A DNA stretch of 64,000 bases from PALSA-1196 sp036833805 (GCA_036833805.1 DAITPA010000003.1:5116-69115); one strand, 5' to 3'. Positions 1 to 9,787 are shown, counted from the stretch's first letter. Made by a program: numbers and translations. Notes: generated by a model from the letters alone, not told the origin.

Positions 1-161
1 TCAGCGCGCGCGCCTAGAAGCTGCTGGACGCGGCCGCCAAATTGCTGCGTGAGCGCGCCCAAGAACTCGAGCGCTTCGCGCGACAGAATCCCTTGGCTGT
101 CGACACGCGCCGGCGTTGCTACCCGGAGCGGTTCGGGCCGCCCCCTCGCGGCAGTATTCAC
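1..161 (-). CDS. aceB: Malate synthase A, N-terminal part (cut by window edge)
   Basis: Reading leftward from a GTG at 161-159, 53 codons run off the left end of the window. GTG is preceded by GAGG at 7 nt spacing. Residues 25-34 (ILSREALEFL) and 48-52 (LLGAR) match the N-terminal helices of malate synthase A, where the pattern is IL-x-x-EA-x-x-FL then F-x-x-R and LL-x-x-R. The enzyme condenses glyoxylate with acetyl-CoA in the glyoxylate shunt. None of the catalytic TIM barrel is inside the window, so the call rests on about 30 residues. It follows the DAHP synthase gene on the same strand after 70 nt. An alternative is another protein with a similar N-terminal helical pair. Confidence 0.6.
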   Translation of the reverse strand, partial: MNTAARGRPEPLRVATPARVDSQGILSREALEFLGALTQQFGGRVQQLLGARA

Positions 162-231
162 AGTGGACCTCGGTGTGAGCGCGGCAGAATACCGGCGCGG
201 CGACGCCCCGTGCAAGGCAAGCTCGCGCGCA

Positions 232-1611
232 CTAACGCGCGCGGCGCCGATCGGCGCGTCTGTTCTGACTGTGCTCGGCGATCAGCAACGCCAATTCGAG
301 CGCCTGCTCATGATTCAAGCGTGGATCGACCGTCGAACGATAGGCGCGCTGCAGATCACCATCGGTGAGACCGCGTGCACCGCCGGTGCATTCCGTCACG
401 TCATCCCCGGTCAACTCGATGTGCACACCGCCCAGGTAGGACCCGGTTTCGCTGTGGATTCGAAACGCGCTCTCAAGCTCGCCCAGAATATTCTCGAAGC
501 GGCGGGTCTTAAGCCCGCCGGTGCTGGTTTCGGTGTTGCCATGCATCGGGTCGCATACCCACAGCACCGTCTGCCCGGTCTGGCGCACGGCATCGATTGC
601 GCGCGGCAGCGCCTTCTCAATCTCCTTCACGCCGAAGCGGTGAATAAGGGTCAAGCGCCCCGGCTGATTGTGCGGATTCAAGGTCGTGACGAGACCCTGC
701 AGCCAGCCCGAATCCATGGCTACGCCGATTTTCACAGCGACCGGATTGGAAATGCCACGGAAGTACTCAACGTGTGCGCCGTCCAGCTGTGCGGTGCGCA
801 TGCCAATCCATGGCAGGTGGGTGGAGAGGTTGTACCAGCGCTGTTGGCGCGGGATAAAGCGCGTCTGCGCCTGCTCGTACAGCAGGTGCAGACCTTCGTG
901 ACTTGCGTAGAAATCCGCGTGTGTCGTTTCGTGCACCGCACGGCCGCTGATGCCTTCAAGAAAATCCAGAGAATCAGAGATTGAGTCGGCGATGCCGTGG
1001 TAGGCGTCCTTCAGGGGCGAATGCTTGACGAAGCCCAGATCCCAGTACTCCGGATGGTGCAGATCGGCAAAGCCGCCCGCCACCAGCGCACGCACAAAAT
1101 TCAAGGTAAGCGCCGCGCGCTCGTAGCCGCGCAGCAGAAGCTGCGGATCGGCCGCGCGCGCCTCGGGGGTAAATTCCTGCCGATTTACAAGGTCGCCGCG
1201 AAAGCTCGGCAGCGTCACCCCGTCATGCGTCTCGGTGTCGGCGGAGCGTGGTTTCGCATACTGGCCGGCCATCCGGCCGAGCCGGATGATGGGTTTCTTC
1301 AAGCCGTGCAGCAGCACAAGGCTCATCTGCAGCAAAATCTTCAGCTGCTTCGCGATCCGGTCCGACTCGCAGTCGGCGAAGGTTTCCGCACAATCGCCTC
1401 CCTGTAGGAGAAATGCCTGTCCGCGCTGCGCGCTCGCGAGGCGCTCAGTGAGCGCGTCAACCTCCCACGACACGACGATCGGCGGCAGCCGTGATAGCTG
1501 CGCGATCACGCGCTCGAGCGCGACCGGATCCACGTAGGTCGGTTGTTGCTGTGCGGGCTTCGTCTGCCAACTGGCCGCATGCCAGGGCAGCGTTTGGGGT
1601 GAACGCATCAT
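232..1611 (-). CDS. Class II 3-deoxy-7-phosphoheptulonate (DAHP) synthase
   Basis: Catalyses the first shikimate-pathway step, joining phosphoenolpyruvate and erythrose 4-phosphate. From the ATG at 1611 the protein has 459 residues, the usual size of the plant/actinobacterial class II type, which is unrelated in sequence to E. coli AroFGH. Signature segments: LLQGGDCAETF near residue 70 with the metal-binding Cys, RLGRMAGQYAKPRS near 112, LPSFRGD, and near the C-terminus WVCDPMHGNT, GGVHIELTGDDVTECTGG and DPRLNHEQALELA. The frame stays open upstream to 1773, but that extension is Arg/Cys-rich and lies outside the family. Two adjacent ATGs (1611, 1608) exist and neither has a strong ribosome-binding site. 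Confidence 0.93.
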   Translation of the reverse strand: MMRSPQTLPWHAASWQTKPAQQQPTYVDPVALERVIAQLSRLPPIVVSWEVDALTERLASAQRGQAFLLQGGDCAETFADCESDRIAKQLKILLQMSLVLLHGLKKPIIRLGRMAGQYAKPRSADTETHDGVTLPSFRGDLVNRQEFTPEARAADPQLLLRGYERAALTLNFVRALVAGGFADLHHPEYWDLGFVKHSPLKDAYHGIADSISDSLDFLEGISGRAVHETTHADFYASHEGLHLLYEQAQTRFIPRQQRWYNLSTHLPWIGMRTAQLDGAHVEYFRGISNPVAVKIGVAMDSGWLQGLVTTLNPHNQPGRLTLIHRFGVKEIEKALPRAIDAVRQTGQTVLWVCDPMHGNTETSTGGLKTRRFENILGELESAFRIHSETGSYLGGVHIELTGDDVTECTGGARGLTDGDLQRAYRSTVDPRLNHEQALELALLIAEHSQNRRADRRRAR

Positions 1612-1730
1612 TGCGATGCTACACATTTCGCACGTAGCGCCCAACTTTCCTTCCGGACTGGCGCAGCCGGGACTTGGGATGCAGAATGCGCGCCGTTCCG
1701 CGTAGCGACGATAGAGTTGTGAGGCTTGGC

Positions 1731-2906
1731 ATGCATCGCGTACTGATTCTCGGCGCTGGTAAGATCGGCGCACTTATCTCCGGATTGCTAGCAGAATCCG
1801 GTAGTTACAGTGTTTTCCTCGGCGACATCAACGGTACGACCGCAAAAGCCGTGGTGCGCGCGCACGGCGGTGCGAACCTAACAGGTGTTGCACTCGACGC
1901 AAGCGACACGGCGGCGCTCAGGCGCCACCTTGCCGCAGAGCCTGTCGAAGCCGTGGTCTCGAGCCTACCGTACTACTGCAATGTCGAAGTCGCCGAAGCC
2001 GCGCGCGCCGCAGGCGCTCACTACTTCGATCTCACCGAAGACGTGGAAGTCACCCGCGCGGTCATCCGTATCGCCCACGGGGCCTCCCGGGCCTTCGTGC
2101 CGCAATGCGGCCTCGCGCCGGGGTTTATCAGCATCGCGGCGAATGAGCTCATGAGTCACTTCGACAAGTTGCGCGCTGTGAAGCTCAGGGTCGGAGCCCT
2201 GCCCCAGCACCCGAACAATGTTTTGAAGTATTCGCTGACCTGGTCGACGGAGGGTCTCATCAATGAGTACGGCAACCCCTGTCAGGCGATCGCTGATGGC
2301 CGCACTCTGGAAGTTTCGCCGCTCGAAGGGCTCGAAGAGATCGAGATCGACGGCACCTTATATGAGGCCTTCAATACCTCCGGAGGCCTGGGCTCGCTTG
2401 CCGAAAGTCACGGCGCGCGTTGCGAATCGATGAACTACAAGACGATTCGCTATCCGGGCCACTGTGCACAGATGCGCCTCCTGATGAATGATCTGAAGCT
2501 CAATCAAGACCGCAAGACCTTGAAGCACGTGCTCGAGAACGCGGTGCCGCAGACGCTGCAGGATGTTGTCATCGTCTATGCAGCCGTGACCGGCACACAG
2601 GACGGTGAGTTGCGCGAGGAGAACTACGTCAACAAGGTCTATCCGCAGGTGATCGCCGGTCGACTCTGGTCCGCGATTCAGGTCACGACTGCCGCCGGCA
2701 TCACGGCCGTCGTCGACCTTGTGCTGCAGCATCCTGAGAAGTATCAGGGCTTCGTCGCGCAGGAGAAGTTCGGCATGCCCGATATTCTCAACAATCGCTT
2801 CGGCCGCCACTACGCGCAGGGCGGAACCAAGGATTTGTCCGCGGAAGTTGTGGTCTCCGGCAAAGCGGGCCGCCAGCGCAGACTGACACCGGCGACCGCA
2901 CGATGA
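1731..2906 (+). CDS. Saccharopine/lysine-6-dehydrogenase family enzyme
   Basis: An NAD(P)-dependent oxidoreductase of 391 residues. A Rossmann motif lies at the N-terminus ([10 protein letters not shown], then acidic D at the end of beta-2 in LGDING), followed by the saccharopine dehydrogenase C-terminal domain ([31 protein letters not shown]). The ATG at 1731 has GAGG six bases upstream. In this family the product is alpha-aminoadipate semialdehyde, made either from saccharopine or directly from lysine. The next gene, overlapping by 4 nt (ATGA), oxidises exactly that semialdehyde, so a role in lysine catabolism is well supported. No lysine-ketoglutarate reductase gene is adjacent, which favours direct lysine 6-dehydrogenase activity, but sequence alone cannot settle this. 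Confidence 0.88.
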   Translation: MHRVLILGAGKIGALISGLLAESGSYSVFLGDINGTTAKAVVRAHGGANLTGVALDASDTAALRRHLAAEPVEAVVSSLPYYCNVEVAEAARAAGAHYFDLTEDVEVTRAVIRIAHGASRAFVPQCGLAPGFISIAANELMSHFDKLRAVKLRVGALPQHPNNVLKYSLTWSTEGLINEYGNPCQAIADGRTLEVSPLEGLEEIEIDGTLYEAFNTSGGLGSLAESHGARCESMNYKTIRYPGHCAQMRLLMNDLKLNQDRKTLKHVLENAVPQTLQDVVIVYAAVTGTQDGELREENYVNKVYPQVIAGRLWSAIQVTTAAGITAVVDLVLQHPEKYQGFVAQEKFGMPDILNNRFGRHYAQGGTKDLSAEVVVSGKAGRQRRLTPATAR

Positions 2907-4441
2907 CTGCCATCGACGCATCCGCGCTCCTTGCTCGCTTGGAGCTCAATCGCGTCCATCCGGGCGCCTGGTCGGGCGCGCGCGGCTGGTCGCATGCCAC
3001 CGAAGGCACGGAGCTGGCGGTGAAAAACCCTACGACGGGGGAGACCATCGCCACCGTGCGCGCGGCGAGCGCCGCGGACTACGAAGAGCTCATGCGCTCG
3101 GCCTGCACCGCGGCCGCCGACTGGCGGCAGGTGCCGGCGCCCAAACGAGGCGAGGCGGTGCGGCTCCTCGGCGCGGCGCTGCGGGCGAGTAAGACGGACC
3201 TGGGAACACTGGTGTCGCTGGAGAACGGCAAGATCCTCGCGGAGGGCCTGGGCGAGGTGCAGGAGATGATCGATATCTGCGACTTCGCCGTCGGCCAGTC
3301 GCGCATGCTCTACGGCCTCACCATGCATTCGGAGCGCGCGCAGCACCGCATGTACGAGCAATGGCACCCGCTCGGCGTCGTCGGCATCATTTCGGCGTTC
3401 AACTTTCCGGTCGCCGTGTGGGCATGGAACGCATGCCTTGCGGTCATCTGTGGCAACGTTGCCGTGTGGAAGCCTTCGCCCAAAACGCCGCTCACGGCGC
3501 TTGCGGTGCAGCAGCTGTGCAATCGAATCATGAAAGATGCGCGCCTGCCGCCCATCTTTCAGGTTTTCATTGATGCCGGAACCGAGCTTGCGAGCCGCTT
3601 TGTCGATGATCGGCGCGTTGCGCTCGTGTCATTCACGGGTTCGACTGCCGTCGGGCGCCAGGTCGGCGAGCGCGTCGCGCGGCGTTTGGGCAAGAGTTTG
3701 CTCGAGCTCGGTGGCAATAATGCCGTCATTGTCGATGACACGGCGAATCTTGATCTTGCCGTGCCGGCCATCGTCTTCGGGGCAGCCGGCACGGCGGGAC
3801 AGCGCTGCACCTCGACACGGCGTGTGCTGGTGCACACGAGCCGCTCCGCCGAGCTTGAAAAACGCTTGGTACATGCCTACGGACAGATCCGCATCGGCGA
3901 CCCGCTCGAAGCCGGCACACTCATGGGACCGCTCATTGACGCCCGCGCGGTCGAGCAGTATCGCTCCGCGATCGCCGCGGCGCGCGCGGCGGGCGCTGAT
4001 CTCCTATACGGCGGCAAGGTGCTCGCAGGCCCGGGCAACTTCGTGGAGCCTACCCTCTTTCGGGCGCGCAACGATTGGCCGATCGTACAGACGGAGACTT
4101 TTGCGCCCATCCTGTACGTGATTCCCGTGCAATCGCTCGACGAGGCCATCGCATTGCAGAATGCCTCCGCCCACGGCCTATCCGCAGCGCTCTTCACCGA
4201 CCGGCTGCAGCATGCGGAACGGTATCTATCCGCGGCCGGCAGCGACTGCGGCATCGCGAACATCAACTTGGGCACATCCGGCGCGGAGATCGGCGGCGCG
4301 TTCGGCGGTGAGAAGGACACGGGCGGCGGCCGGGAATCGGGCTCCGATGCATGGAGGGCCTACATGCGGCGCCAAACAAATACAATTAATTGGAGCCGCG
4401 AACTGCCGCTTGCTCAGGGCATCGAGTTCAAAGTCTCCTGA
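2903..4441 (+). CDS. ALDH7-type alpha-aminoadipate semialdehyde dehydrogenase
   Basis: An aldehyde dehydrogenase of 512 residues in the antiquitin/AmaB branch, oxidising alpha-aminoadipate semialdehyde (piperideine-6-carboxylate) to aminoadipate. It shows NAD-binding segments ([38 protein letters not shown]), the catalytic Glu in LLELGGNNA and the nucleophilic Cys in [12 protein letters not shown]. The ELGGNN form and the C-terminal [18 protein letters not shown] are typical of ALDH7. The start ATG overlaps the stop of the upstream dehydrogenase (ATGA), so translation is probably coupled and the two enzymes act in sequence. Confidence 0.93.
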   Translation: MTAIDASALLARLELNRVHPGAWSGARGWSHATEGTELAVKNPTTGETIATVRAASAADYEELMRSACTAAADWRQVPAPKRGEAVRLLGAALRASKTDLGTLVSLENGKILAEGLGEVQEMIDICDFAVGQSRMLYGLTMHSERAQHRMYEQWHPLGVVGIISAFNFPVAVWAWNACLAVICGNVAVWKPSPKTPLTALAVQQLCNRIMKDARLPPIFQVFIDAGTELASRFVDDRRVALVSFTGSTAVGRQVGERVARRLGKSLLELGGNNAVIVDDTANLDLAVPAIVFGAAGTAGQRCTSTRRVLVHTSRSAELEKRLVHAYGQIRIGDPLEAGTLMGPLIDARAVEQYRSAIAAARAAGADLLYGGKVLAGPGNFVEPTLFRARNDWPIVQTETFAPILYVIPVQSLDEAIALQNASAHGLSAALFTDRLQHAERYLSAAGSDCGIANINLGTSGAEIGGAFGGEKDTGGGRESGSDAWRAYMRRQTNTINWSRELPLAQGIEFKVS

Positions 4442-4451
4442 AGGGCATAAA

Positions 4452-4625
4452 ATGTACGGCGAAGCCCCAGCACCGCACGCTGCTGCGCAATTTTCACACG
4501 GAGAGGGTATCGGGCTTTCAAGCGTGAAACGTCTGTGTGAGCTCCTCAAGGCGACGCTGGAACTGGCAAGCCGCGACCTCGGCACAACCTCTCGAGTGTC
4601 ACGGCCGCAGAGGTATTCCTCGTAG
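4452..4625 (+). pseudogene. Remnant of a histidine-kinase ATPase domain (C-terminal tail)
   Basis: Fifty-seven codons from ATG 4452 to TAG 4623-4625. Residues from about 17 onward read GEGIGLSSVKRLCELL, then LELAS, then GTTSRV. This is the G2-box region of a HATPase_c domain (usual pattern GxGIGLxIVKRLCELL...GxGTxFxV) plus the last strand. The N, G1 and F boxes, the DHp domain and any sensor are absent, and the reading frame upstream merely continues into the ALDH gene in another frame. I read it as the 3' end of a sensor kinase left after a deletion. A short expressed peptide cannot be excluded. Confidence 0.7.
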
Positions 4626-4635
4626 CGAATCCCTC

Positions 4636-4657
4636 GAGGGCGCGCCAACGCGCGCTC
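4636..4657. terminator. Hairpin at convergent junction before mazG 3' end
   Basis: GAGGGCGCG (4636-4644), loop ccaa, CGCGCGCTC (4649-4657): a nine-pair stem with one G-G mismatch, between the kinase remnant and the stop of mazG. There is no T run, so intrinsic termination is uncertain, though placement between converging genes fits. Confidence 0.4.
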
Positions 4658-4658
4658 C

Positions 4659-5507
4659 TCAGGATTTCTGAACCTGCGCGAGGGCCTGTTTTGATTCGCA
4701 CCACAGTGCCTCCCACGCATCAGCCGTGAGCGTCTGCAGATTGAGGTTGCGATCGCGCGCAAGAGCCTCCATGCGGCGAAACCGTGCGGCAAATTTTTGA
4801 TTGGCGCGGCGCAGCGCCGCTTCCGGATCGATGCGCAGGTGCCGGCCCCAGTTGACGAGGGCGAATAGTAGGTCGCCGTACTCCTCGACCACTTCGCCAG
4901 TGGGCGCCGGCGCTTCGGCGTCAGTGACAATACCTCCCTCGAGCGCGGCATCGAGCTCCGCAAGCTCCTCAATGACTTTGGGACGCACGTCGGCTGCTGT
5001 TCTCCAATCGAATCCGACGCGCGCGGCTCGCCGGCCGAGCTTCGCGGCTCGCGTGAGTGCCGGCAGGGCCAGCGGAACGTCCACCAAGGCGCCCGCCTCC
5101 TCGTCCCCTTTCTTGGAAAGTGCACGTTCACGCGCCTTCTGCTCTTCCCACAGCGTCTCGAGTGCCGGACCGTCGAGAGGCTGCGGCTCTGAACTGAAGA
5201 CATGTGGGTGGCGGCGCACGAGCTTGTCGTGGATGGACGCCGCGACGAGCGCAAAATCGAAATAGCCGCGCTCCTCGGCCACGCGGGCGTGAAACACCAC
5301 CTGAAACAGGAGATCGCCGAGCTCATCCCGCAGGGCAACTACGTCGTCGCGTTCGATCGCGTCGGCAACCTCGTAGGCCTCTTCAATCGTGTAAGGAGCG
5401 ATGCTGCGAAAGTCCTGTGCAAGATCCCAGCGGCACCCCGTAAGCGGATCGCGCAGACGCGCCATGACACCAAGAAGGGCGGTCAACGCCGATTCGGCGC
5501 GGCTCAT
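4659..5507 (-). CDS. mazG: Nucleoside triphosphate pyrophosphohydrolase MazG
   Basis: Hydrolyses NTPs and dNTPs to monophosphates and pyrophosphate, cleaning the nucleotide pool. At 282 residues it has the two-domain MazG architecture. The N-terminal half carries CRWDLAQDFRSIAPYTIEEAYE and EELGD-type metal ligands (RDELGDLLFQVVFHA). The C-terminal half repeats the fold (KVIEELAELDAAL, EEYGDLLFALVNWGRHL). Its ATG overlaps the stop of the upstream Nudix gene by 4 nt (ATGA), so the two hydrolases form a coupled house-cleaning pair. Confidence 0.93.
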   Translation of the reverse strand: MSRAESALTALLGVMARLRDPLTGCRWDLAQDFRSIAPYTIEEAYEVADAIERDDVVALRDELGDLLFQVVFHARVAEERGYFDFALVAASIHDKLVRRHPHVFSSEPQPLDGPALETLWEEQKARERALSKKGDEEAGALVDVPLALPALTRAAKLGRRAARVGFDWRTAADVRPKVIEELAELDAALEGGIVTDAEAPAPTGEVVEEYGDLLFALVNWGRHLRIDPEAALRRANQKFAARFRRMEALARDRNLNLQTLTADAWEALWCESKQALAQVQKS

Positions 5508-6151
5508 GGGAGAGCTTCACCCGTGCAAAGCCGATACAAGGTGATCAGCATGCCCGCCGTCGCACCCCAAATATTGTGCGCGCCGAAAGGAATGTCGCAC
5601 AGCTCGAATTCCGCGGCGCCGTCCGCCAGGCGCCGCCGGCGCTTTCGATGGTTGGCCGGCTCGAAGACGTAACTTAAGGGCACTTCGAAGCTGCCCTGCA
5701 CTTCCTCCGATGCCAGCAAGAGCTCAAAACCCGAGCGCACGAAGCCCACCACCGGTGTCACGCGAAAGCCGCTAAGGAGCACATGATCCGGAAGATAGCC
5801 CACGACCGAGACGAAGCGCGCGTCGAGCCCGACCTCCTCGCGCGCCTCGCGCAGTGCTGCCTCAAGTGGGCTCTCGTTGGCCTCGAGCCGCCCACCCGGA
5901 AAGGAAATTTGCCCCGCATGACTCTTGAGCTCGACCGCGCGCTGTGTCAACAGCACCGAGAGCTCCCCAGCGCGCTCGACGAGCGGCACAAGCACGGCCG
6001 CCGCAGTAAGCGTCTCGGGAAGAAAGCGTTCATAGGCACGCGTCTGTTCGCGCGACAAGCCTGGCAGCAGCCAGTCCGCGGCCGCGTGTCGCGGCTCGCT
6101 GCCCGCAAGGCGCTCGGTGATTCGTGCCTTCCAATCGATCGCGGCTATCAA
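5504..6151 (-). CDS. Nudix hydrolase, CoA pyrophosphatase (NudL-like)
   Basis: A 215-residue Nudix protein. The Nudix box GGRLEANESPLEAALREARE followed by EVGLD is complete, and the preceding LKSHAGQISFPGG is the extra motif of the CoA-pyrophosphatase (NudL/PCD1) subgroup, which cleaves CoA to phosphopantetheine and 3',5'-ADP. The best start is TTG at 6151 with AAGG just upstream; no ATG lies nearby in frame before the conserved region. It starts 5 nt after the stop of fumC on the same strand and overlaps mazG downstream, so fumC-nudix-mazG is probably one transcript. Confidence 0.88.
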   Translation of the reverse strand: MIAAIDWKARITERLAGSEPRHAAADWLLPGLSREQTRAYERFLPETLTAAAVLVPLVERAGELSVLLTQRAVELKSHAGQISFPGGRLEANESPLEAALREAREEVGLDARFVSVVGYLPDHVLLSGFRVTPVVGFVRSGFELLLASEEVQGSFEVPLSYVFEPANHRKRRRRLADGAAEFELCDIPFGAHNIWGATAGMLITLYRLCTGEALP

Positions 6152-6156
6152 AGCCT

Positions 6157-7560
6157 TCAGCCGCCTCCGCTCCCGCCACCTTTGATGCCACCGCGCGTGA
6201 GCTCAAGAGGATCCAAGAGCTTGGCAAGCTCGGCGGCCGACAAGTCGGTCAATTCTTGCGCAACCTCACGCACCGGACGACCTTGGGCGTAGGCTTGCTT
6301 CGCAATCGCCGCGCCCTTTTCGTAGCCGATGACCGGATTCAAAGCCGTCACAAGAATCGGGTTGCGATCGAGTGCCTCCGCAAGCCTATCGCGATTGACC
6401 GTAAATCCCGCGATCGCCCGGTCGGCGAGCGCGAGCACCGCATTGGCGAGCAGGCGAATGCTCTCGAGGAGATCGTAGGCGATCAGGGGCAGCATGACAT
6501 TCAGCTGGAAATTGCCCGCTTGGCCCGCAAGCGTAATCGTGGTGTCGTAGCCGATGACTTGGGCTGCGACCATCGCGACCGCCTCGGGAATTACAGGGTT
6601 CACCTTGCCCGGCATGATGCTGCTACCCGGCTGCAGCGCTGGCAGCGCAATCTCACCCAGGCCTGCGAGCGGGCCGCTATTCATCCAGCGCAGATCATTC
6701 GCGATCTTCATAACACCGACCGCGATCGTTTTTAGCTGTCCGGAAAGCTCGACCGCAGCATCCTGGGACGCGAGCGACTCGAAGTAATTGCCGCTCGGCA
6801 CGAACGCGAGACCCGTAAGTCGCGCCAGCTCTGCGCAAAAGCGGGCGCCGAATTCGCGGTGCGCATTGATGCCGGTGCCAACCGCCGTGCCGCCTTGCGC
6901 AAGCGCCAAAAGGCGCGGCAATGTGCTCGTGAGGCGCGCCCGCCCATTTTGCATCTGTGTGCGCCAGGCGGAGAGCTCCTGCCCGAGCGTTACCGGCATA
7001 GCATCCATAAGATGCGTGCGCCCGGTCTTCACGATCGCGCCGACTTCAGTCTCCTTGCGCACCAGCACTGCGCCAATATGTGCGAGCGCCGGCATGAGCG
7101 TGCGCTCAACGGCAAGCGCTGCACTCACATGAATTGTCGTCGGAATGACGTCATTGCTGCTCTGACTCATGTTGACATGGTCGTTCGGATGGACTGCGCG
7201 ACCGAGACGCGCCGCGGCAAGGTGCGCGATCACCTCATTAGCGTTCATGTTGGTGCTCGTGCCGGAGCCGGTCTGAAAGACATCGATCGGGAAGTGCGCA
7301 TCATGCTGCCCGGCAGCGACTTCTGCGGCTGCCGCGTCGATCGCCCGCGCAACGTCCGGCGGCAGAAGTGCCAGCGCAGCATTGGCGCGCGCCGCGGCCT
7401 GTTTGACGAGGCCGAGTGCCGCGATAAAGGCGCGCGGCAGGGTAAGTCCGCTGATCGGAAAGTTCTGCACGGCGCGTTGGGTCTGCGCGCCCCACAGTGC
7501 CTGTGCCGGCACTTCGAGCTCTCCCATGCTGTCGCGCTCGATACGAGAGGAAGTCGTCAT
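6157..7560 (-). CDS. fumC: Class II fumarate hydratase
   Basis: The iron-independent TCA-cycle enzyme that interconverts fumarate and malate; 467 residues from ATG 7560, which has GGAG eight bases upstream. Family signatures: [15 protein letters not shown] near residue 100, [14 protein letters not shown] near 130, the [17 protein letters not shown] segment, and the superfamily motif [11 protein letters not shown]. The frame extends upstream to 7671, but the extra sequence has no family match. The C-terminus ends in an unusual Gly-rich tail, [11 protein letters not shown]. It is divergent from purB across 76 nt. Confidence 0.95.
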   Translation of the reverse strand: MTTSSRIERDSMGELEVPAQALWGAQTQRAVQNFPISGLTLPRAFIAALGLVKQAAARANAALALLPPDVARAIDAAAAEVAAGQHDAHFPIDVFQTGSGTSTNMNANEVIAHLAAARLGRAVHPNDHVNMSQSSNDVIPTTIHVSAALAVERTLMPALAHIGAVLVRKETEVGAIVKTGRTHLMDAMPVTLGQELSAWRTQMQNGRARLTSTLPRLLALAQGGTAVGTGINAHREFGARFCAELARLTGLAFVPSGNYFESLASQDAAVELSGQLKTIAVGVMKIANDLRWMNSGPLAGLGEIALPALQPGSSIMPGKVNPVIPEAVAMVAAQVIGYDTTITLAGQAGNFQLNVMLPLIAYDLLESIRLLANAVLALADRAIAGFTVNRDRLAEALDRNPILVTALNPVIGYEKGAAIAKQAYAQGRPVREVAQELTDLSAAELAKLLDPLELTRGGIKGGGSGGG

Positions 7561-7592
7561 GCGGCGGGCTCCGAAAGGTCGTGAGGATGCGA

Positions 7593-7598
7593 TATGAT
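7593..7598 (+). promoter_or_regulatory. Candidate -10 box for purB
   Basis: TATGAT, five of six consensus bases, 38 nt before the purB ATG in the fumC-purB intergenic region. No good -35 hexamer is visible. Confidence 0.3.
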
Positions 7599-7636
7599 GC
7601 AAATCGTACCACCTCGAGGCTTCTGTTAAAGAACGC

Positions 7637-9001
7637 ATGTCTGTGAGCTCCATCGATGCGCTGTCGCCCATCGACGGCCGCTACCGGGCCGCAACCGAAC
7701 CCTTGCGCGCGCTCTTGTCGGAGGCCGGGCTCATTCGCGAGCGCATCCGCATAGAGGCACACTGGCTGCTGCAGCTTGCCGCGGCTGTGCCGCAATTGCC
7801 GCACGCGGCGTTGAGCCAAACGGTGCGCGAGCGCGCGGAAGAACTCGCACGTGAGCCGGGCGAGCTTGCAGCGGCCGAAGTGAAAAAGATCGAAGCGCGC
7901 ATCAACCACGACGTCAAGGCAGTCGAGTACTACGTACGCCAGGAGCTGCTCGCAGCCGGCGCAAACGCCGGCGTACTGGAACTCGTGCATTTCGGCTGCA
8001 CATCCGAGGACCTCAATAATCTGAGCTACGCGCGGCTCTTGGTCGCGGCGCGCGCGATTCTCACGAGCGCTGTGGATACGCTCGACGGCAAGCTTGCCCT
8101 GTTGGCGCGCGACGAGGCGGCGACACCCATGCTCGCACGCACGCACGGCCAAGCGGCAAGCCCCACGACGCTTGGCAAGGAGATCGCAAATTTCCTCGCG
8201 CGCCTGCGGCGCGCGCGCCGTCGCTGGACTGACGTAGCAGTGCTCGGCAAATGGAATGGTGCGGTCGGCAACTTCAACGCGCACTTGGTCGCCGCGCCCA
8301 GCGTTGATTGGCCTGCCATCAGCCGCGCGTTTGTCGAGTCGCTCGGCCTTGAGTACAACGCCCACACGACACAGATCGAGCCGCACGACTGGATTGCTGA
8401 ATACTGCGATGCGCTCGCTGGGCTTGATGTGATCCTCATTGACCTGTGTCGCGATTTCTGGGGATACATCTCATTGGGTTATCTGCGGCAGCGCGCACTC
8501 GCCTCTGAGGTCGGCTCCTCGACGATGCCGCACAAAGTAAACCCCATCGATTTTGAGAATGCCGAAGGGAATTTTGGTGTCGCAAATGCGCTGTTGCGGC
8601 ATTTTGCCGAGAAGCTTCCGATCTCGCGCTGGCAGCGCGATCTTACGGATTCGACGGTACTGCGCAACGTCGGCGTGGCGCTGGGGCATGCGTTGATTGC
8701 CTTCACGGCGCTCGCGCGCGGTCTTGAGAAGATCGTAGCCGATCCGGCACGCCTGAAAGCGGACCTCAATGCGGCATGGGAAGTGCTCGCCGAGCCGGTG
8801 CAGATGGTGATGCGCGCCGCGGGCGTTCCCAATGGGTACGAACGCCTCAAAGAGTTTACACGCGGGCGGGTGATCGATGCGGCTTCCCTTGCCGCCTTCA
8901 TCGATACGCTGCCGCTTGCTGCAGCCGACAAGACGCGCCTGAAAGCACTGTCGCCGTTTGACTACATCGGACTTGCCGCACGTCTCGCACTCGAAGTGTG
9001 A
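7637..9001 (+). CDS. purB: Adenylosuccinate lyase
   Basis: Cleaves SAICAR and adenylosuccinate, releasing fumarate, in purine synthesis; 454 residues, the length of the E. coli-type enzyme. It starts [12 protein letters not shown], has the [10 protein letters not shown] and [15 protein letters not shown] segments, and carries the superfamily loop [20 protein letters not shown] with the catalytic Ser. ATG 7637 has only a weak upstream purine stretch. It lies beside fumC, whose substrate it produces, and begins the conserved purB...nudJ-mnmA neighbourhood of gammaproteobacteria. Confidence 0.96.
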   Translation: MSVSSIDALSPIDGRYRAATEPLRALLSEAGLIRERIRIEAHWLLQLAAAVPQLPHAALSQTVRERAEELAREPGELAAAEVKKIEARINHDVKAVEYYVRQELLAAGANAGVLELVHFGCTSEDLNNLSYARLLVAARAILTSAVDTLDGKLALLARDEAATPMLARTHGQAASPTTLGKEIANFLARLRRARRRWTDVAVLGKWNGAVGNFNAHLVAAPSVDWPAISRAFVESLGLEYNAHTTQIEPHDWIAEYCDALAGLDVILIDLCRDFWGYISLGYLRQRALASEVGSSTMPHKVNPIDFENAEGNFGVANALLRHFAEKLPISRWQRDLTDSTVLRNVGVALGHALIAFTALARGLEKIVADPARLKADLNAAWEVLAEPVQMVMRAAGVPNGYERLKEFTRGRVIDAASLAAFIDTLPLAAADKTRLKALSPFDYIGLAARLALEV

Positions 9002-9105
9002 GCGCGCGAAAAGTGCGAACTGCGCCGCGGTTCTGGCCTGCGGCAGCGGCCGTGCTAGCCGAAAACGTGACCCGATCGGCAACTCGATAAGACTCCCCTT
9101 CCTAA

Positions 9106-9153
9106 GATCGCGGAGCCTGCGGGTGCGCAGGTTCTCAAGACAGGCTCGCGATC
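9106..9153 (+). other. Long inverted repeat between purB and the next gene
   Basis: GATCGCGGAGCCTG (9106-9119) pairs with CAGGCTCGCGATC (9141-9153): 13 base pairs with one bulged G around a 21-nt loop that itself contains CCTGCG/CGCAGG. No T run follows. It could be a Rho-type terminator aid for purB or a leader structure for the gene starting at 9178. Confidence 0.5.
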
Positions 9154-9177
9154 TTGAAATCTCCCGGGGACACGGAC

Positions 9178-9744
9178 TTGACCGGCCAACTCGCACAACT
9201 CGCGAATGCGCGCTATACACCCGAATCCGATGCCACGGACGCGGCACTGGCGCGGCGAGCGACCGAATCTCTCATGGTCTTCACGACGCTCGCCGAAGCG
9301 CGCCAGGCGGTTAACCGCGCCGCGTCCTCGGCGCAGCGCCTGATGTCCATCTACACACCGGATCTGGAGCCCGACCTCTACGACCAGACTGCGTTTCTTG
9401 ATATCGTCAAACACTTCGTGCTGGCGCGCAGCTTCTCGAAGGTGCGCGTGCTGTTGGTCGAGCCGACGCGCGTCATGCGTGACAGCAATCGTTTTGTCGC
9501 CATGGGGCGGCGTCTGTCAAGCTGTATCGACATCCGCTACGTCGCCGCCGAGTCCCCGCAACGCGCATCCGCCTATCTGATTGCCGATGACCGCGCGATT
9601 GCCTACCGCATGCGCGCTGATACCTGGGACGGCATCGCCGACTTCAACAATCCTCCCGTGGCCAAACTGTACCTGACCGAGTTCGATACTGTTTGGAATG
9701 CGAGCGCCCCAGAACAGGGACTGCGAGTCGCGCGACGTGGTTGA
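9178..9744 (+). CDS. DUF7931-like protein (PLD-like fold suspected)
   Basis: I chose the TTG at 9178 because GGGGA sits 7 nt upstream; an earlier in-frame TTG at 9154 directly abuts the foot of a stable hairpin and has no ribosome-binding site. This gives 188 residues. Conserved-looking blocks are LMSIYTPDLEPDLYD, KVRVLLVEPTRVMRDSNRFV, GRRLSSCIDIRYV, DRAIAYRMRADTWDGIADFN and AKLYLTEFDTVW. They resemble the DUF7931 module often found beside or fused to GNAT domains in gammaproteobacteria. Function is unknown. Its place between purB and nudJ is where some genomes carry hflD. Confidence 0.75.
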   Translation: MTGQLAQLANARYTPESDATDAALARRATESLMVFTTLAEARQAVNRAASSAQRLMSIYTPDLEPDLYDQTAFLDIVKHFVLARSFSKVRVLLVEPTRVMRDSNRFVAMGRRLSSCIDIRYVAAESPQRASAYLIADDRAIAYRMRADTWDGIADFNNPPVAKLYLTEFDTVWNASAPEQGLRVARRG

Positions 9745-9774
9745 GCAAGATCGGTCGGCGAGCCCGCCGGCCAT

Positions 9775-9780
9775 TATAAT
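9775..9780 (+). promoter_or_regulatory. Consensus -10 box (TATAAT) for nudJ; leaderless start predicted
   Basis: Perfect TATAAT separated by 7 nt from the nudJ ATG at 9788, which places the expected transcription start at or next to the start codon. No clear -35 element is seen. Confidence 0.55.
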
Positions 9781-9787
9781 GTCGCGC

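Noticed and set aside
49..984. Plus-strand open frame opposite the DAHP synthase
   Set aside because: The minus strand encodes conserved class II DAHP synthase motifs throughout; the plus frame has none.
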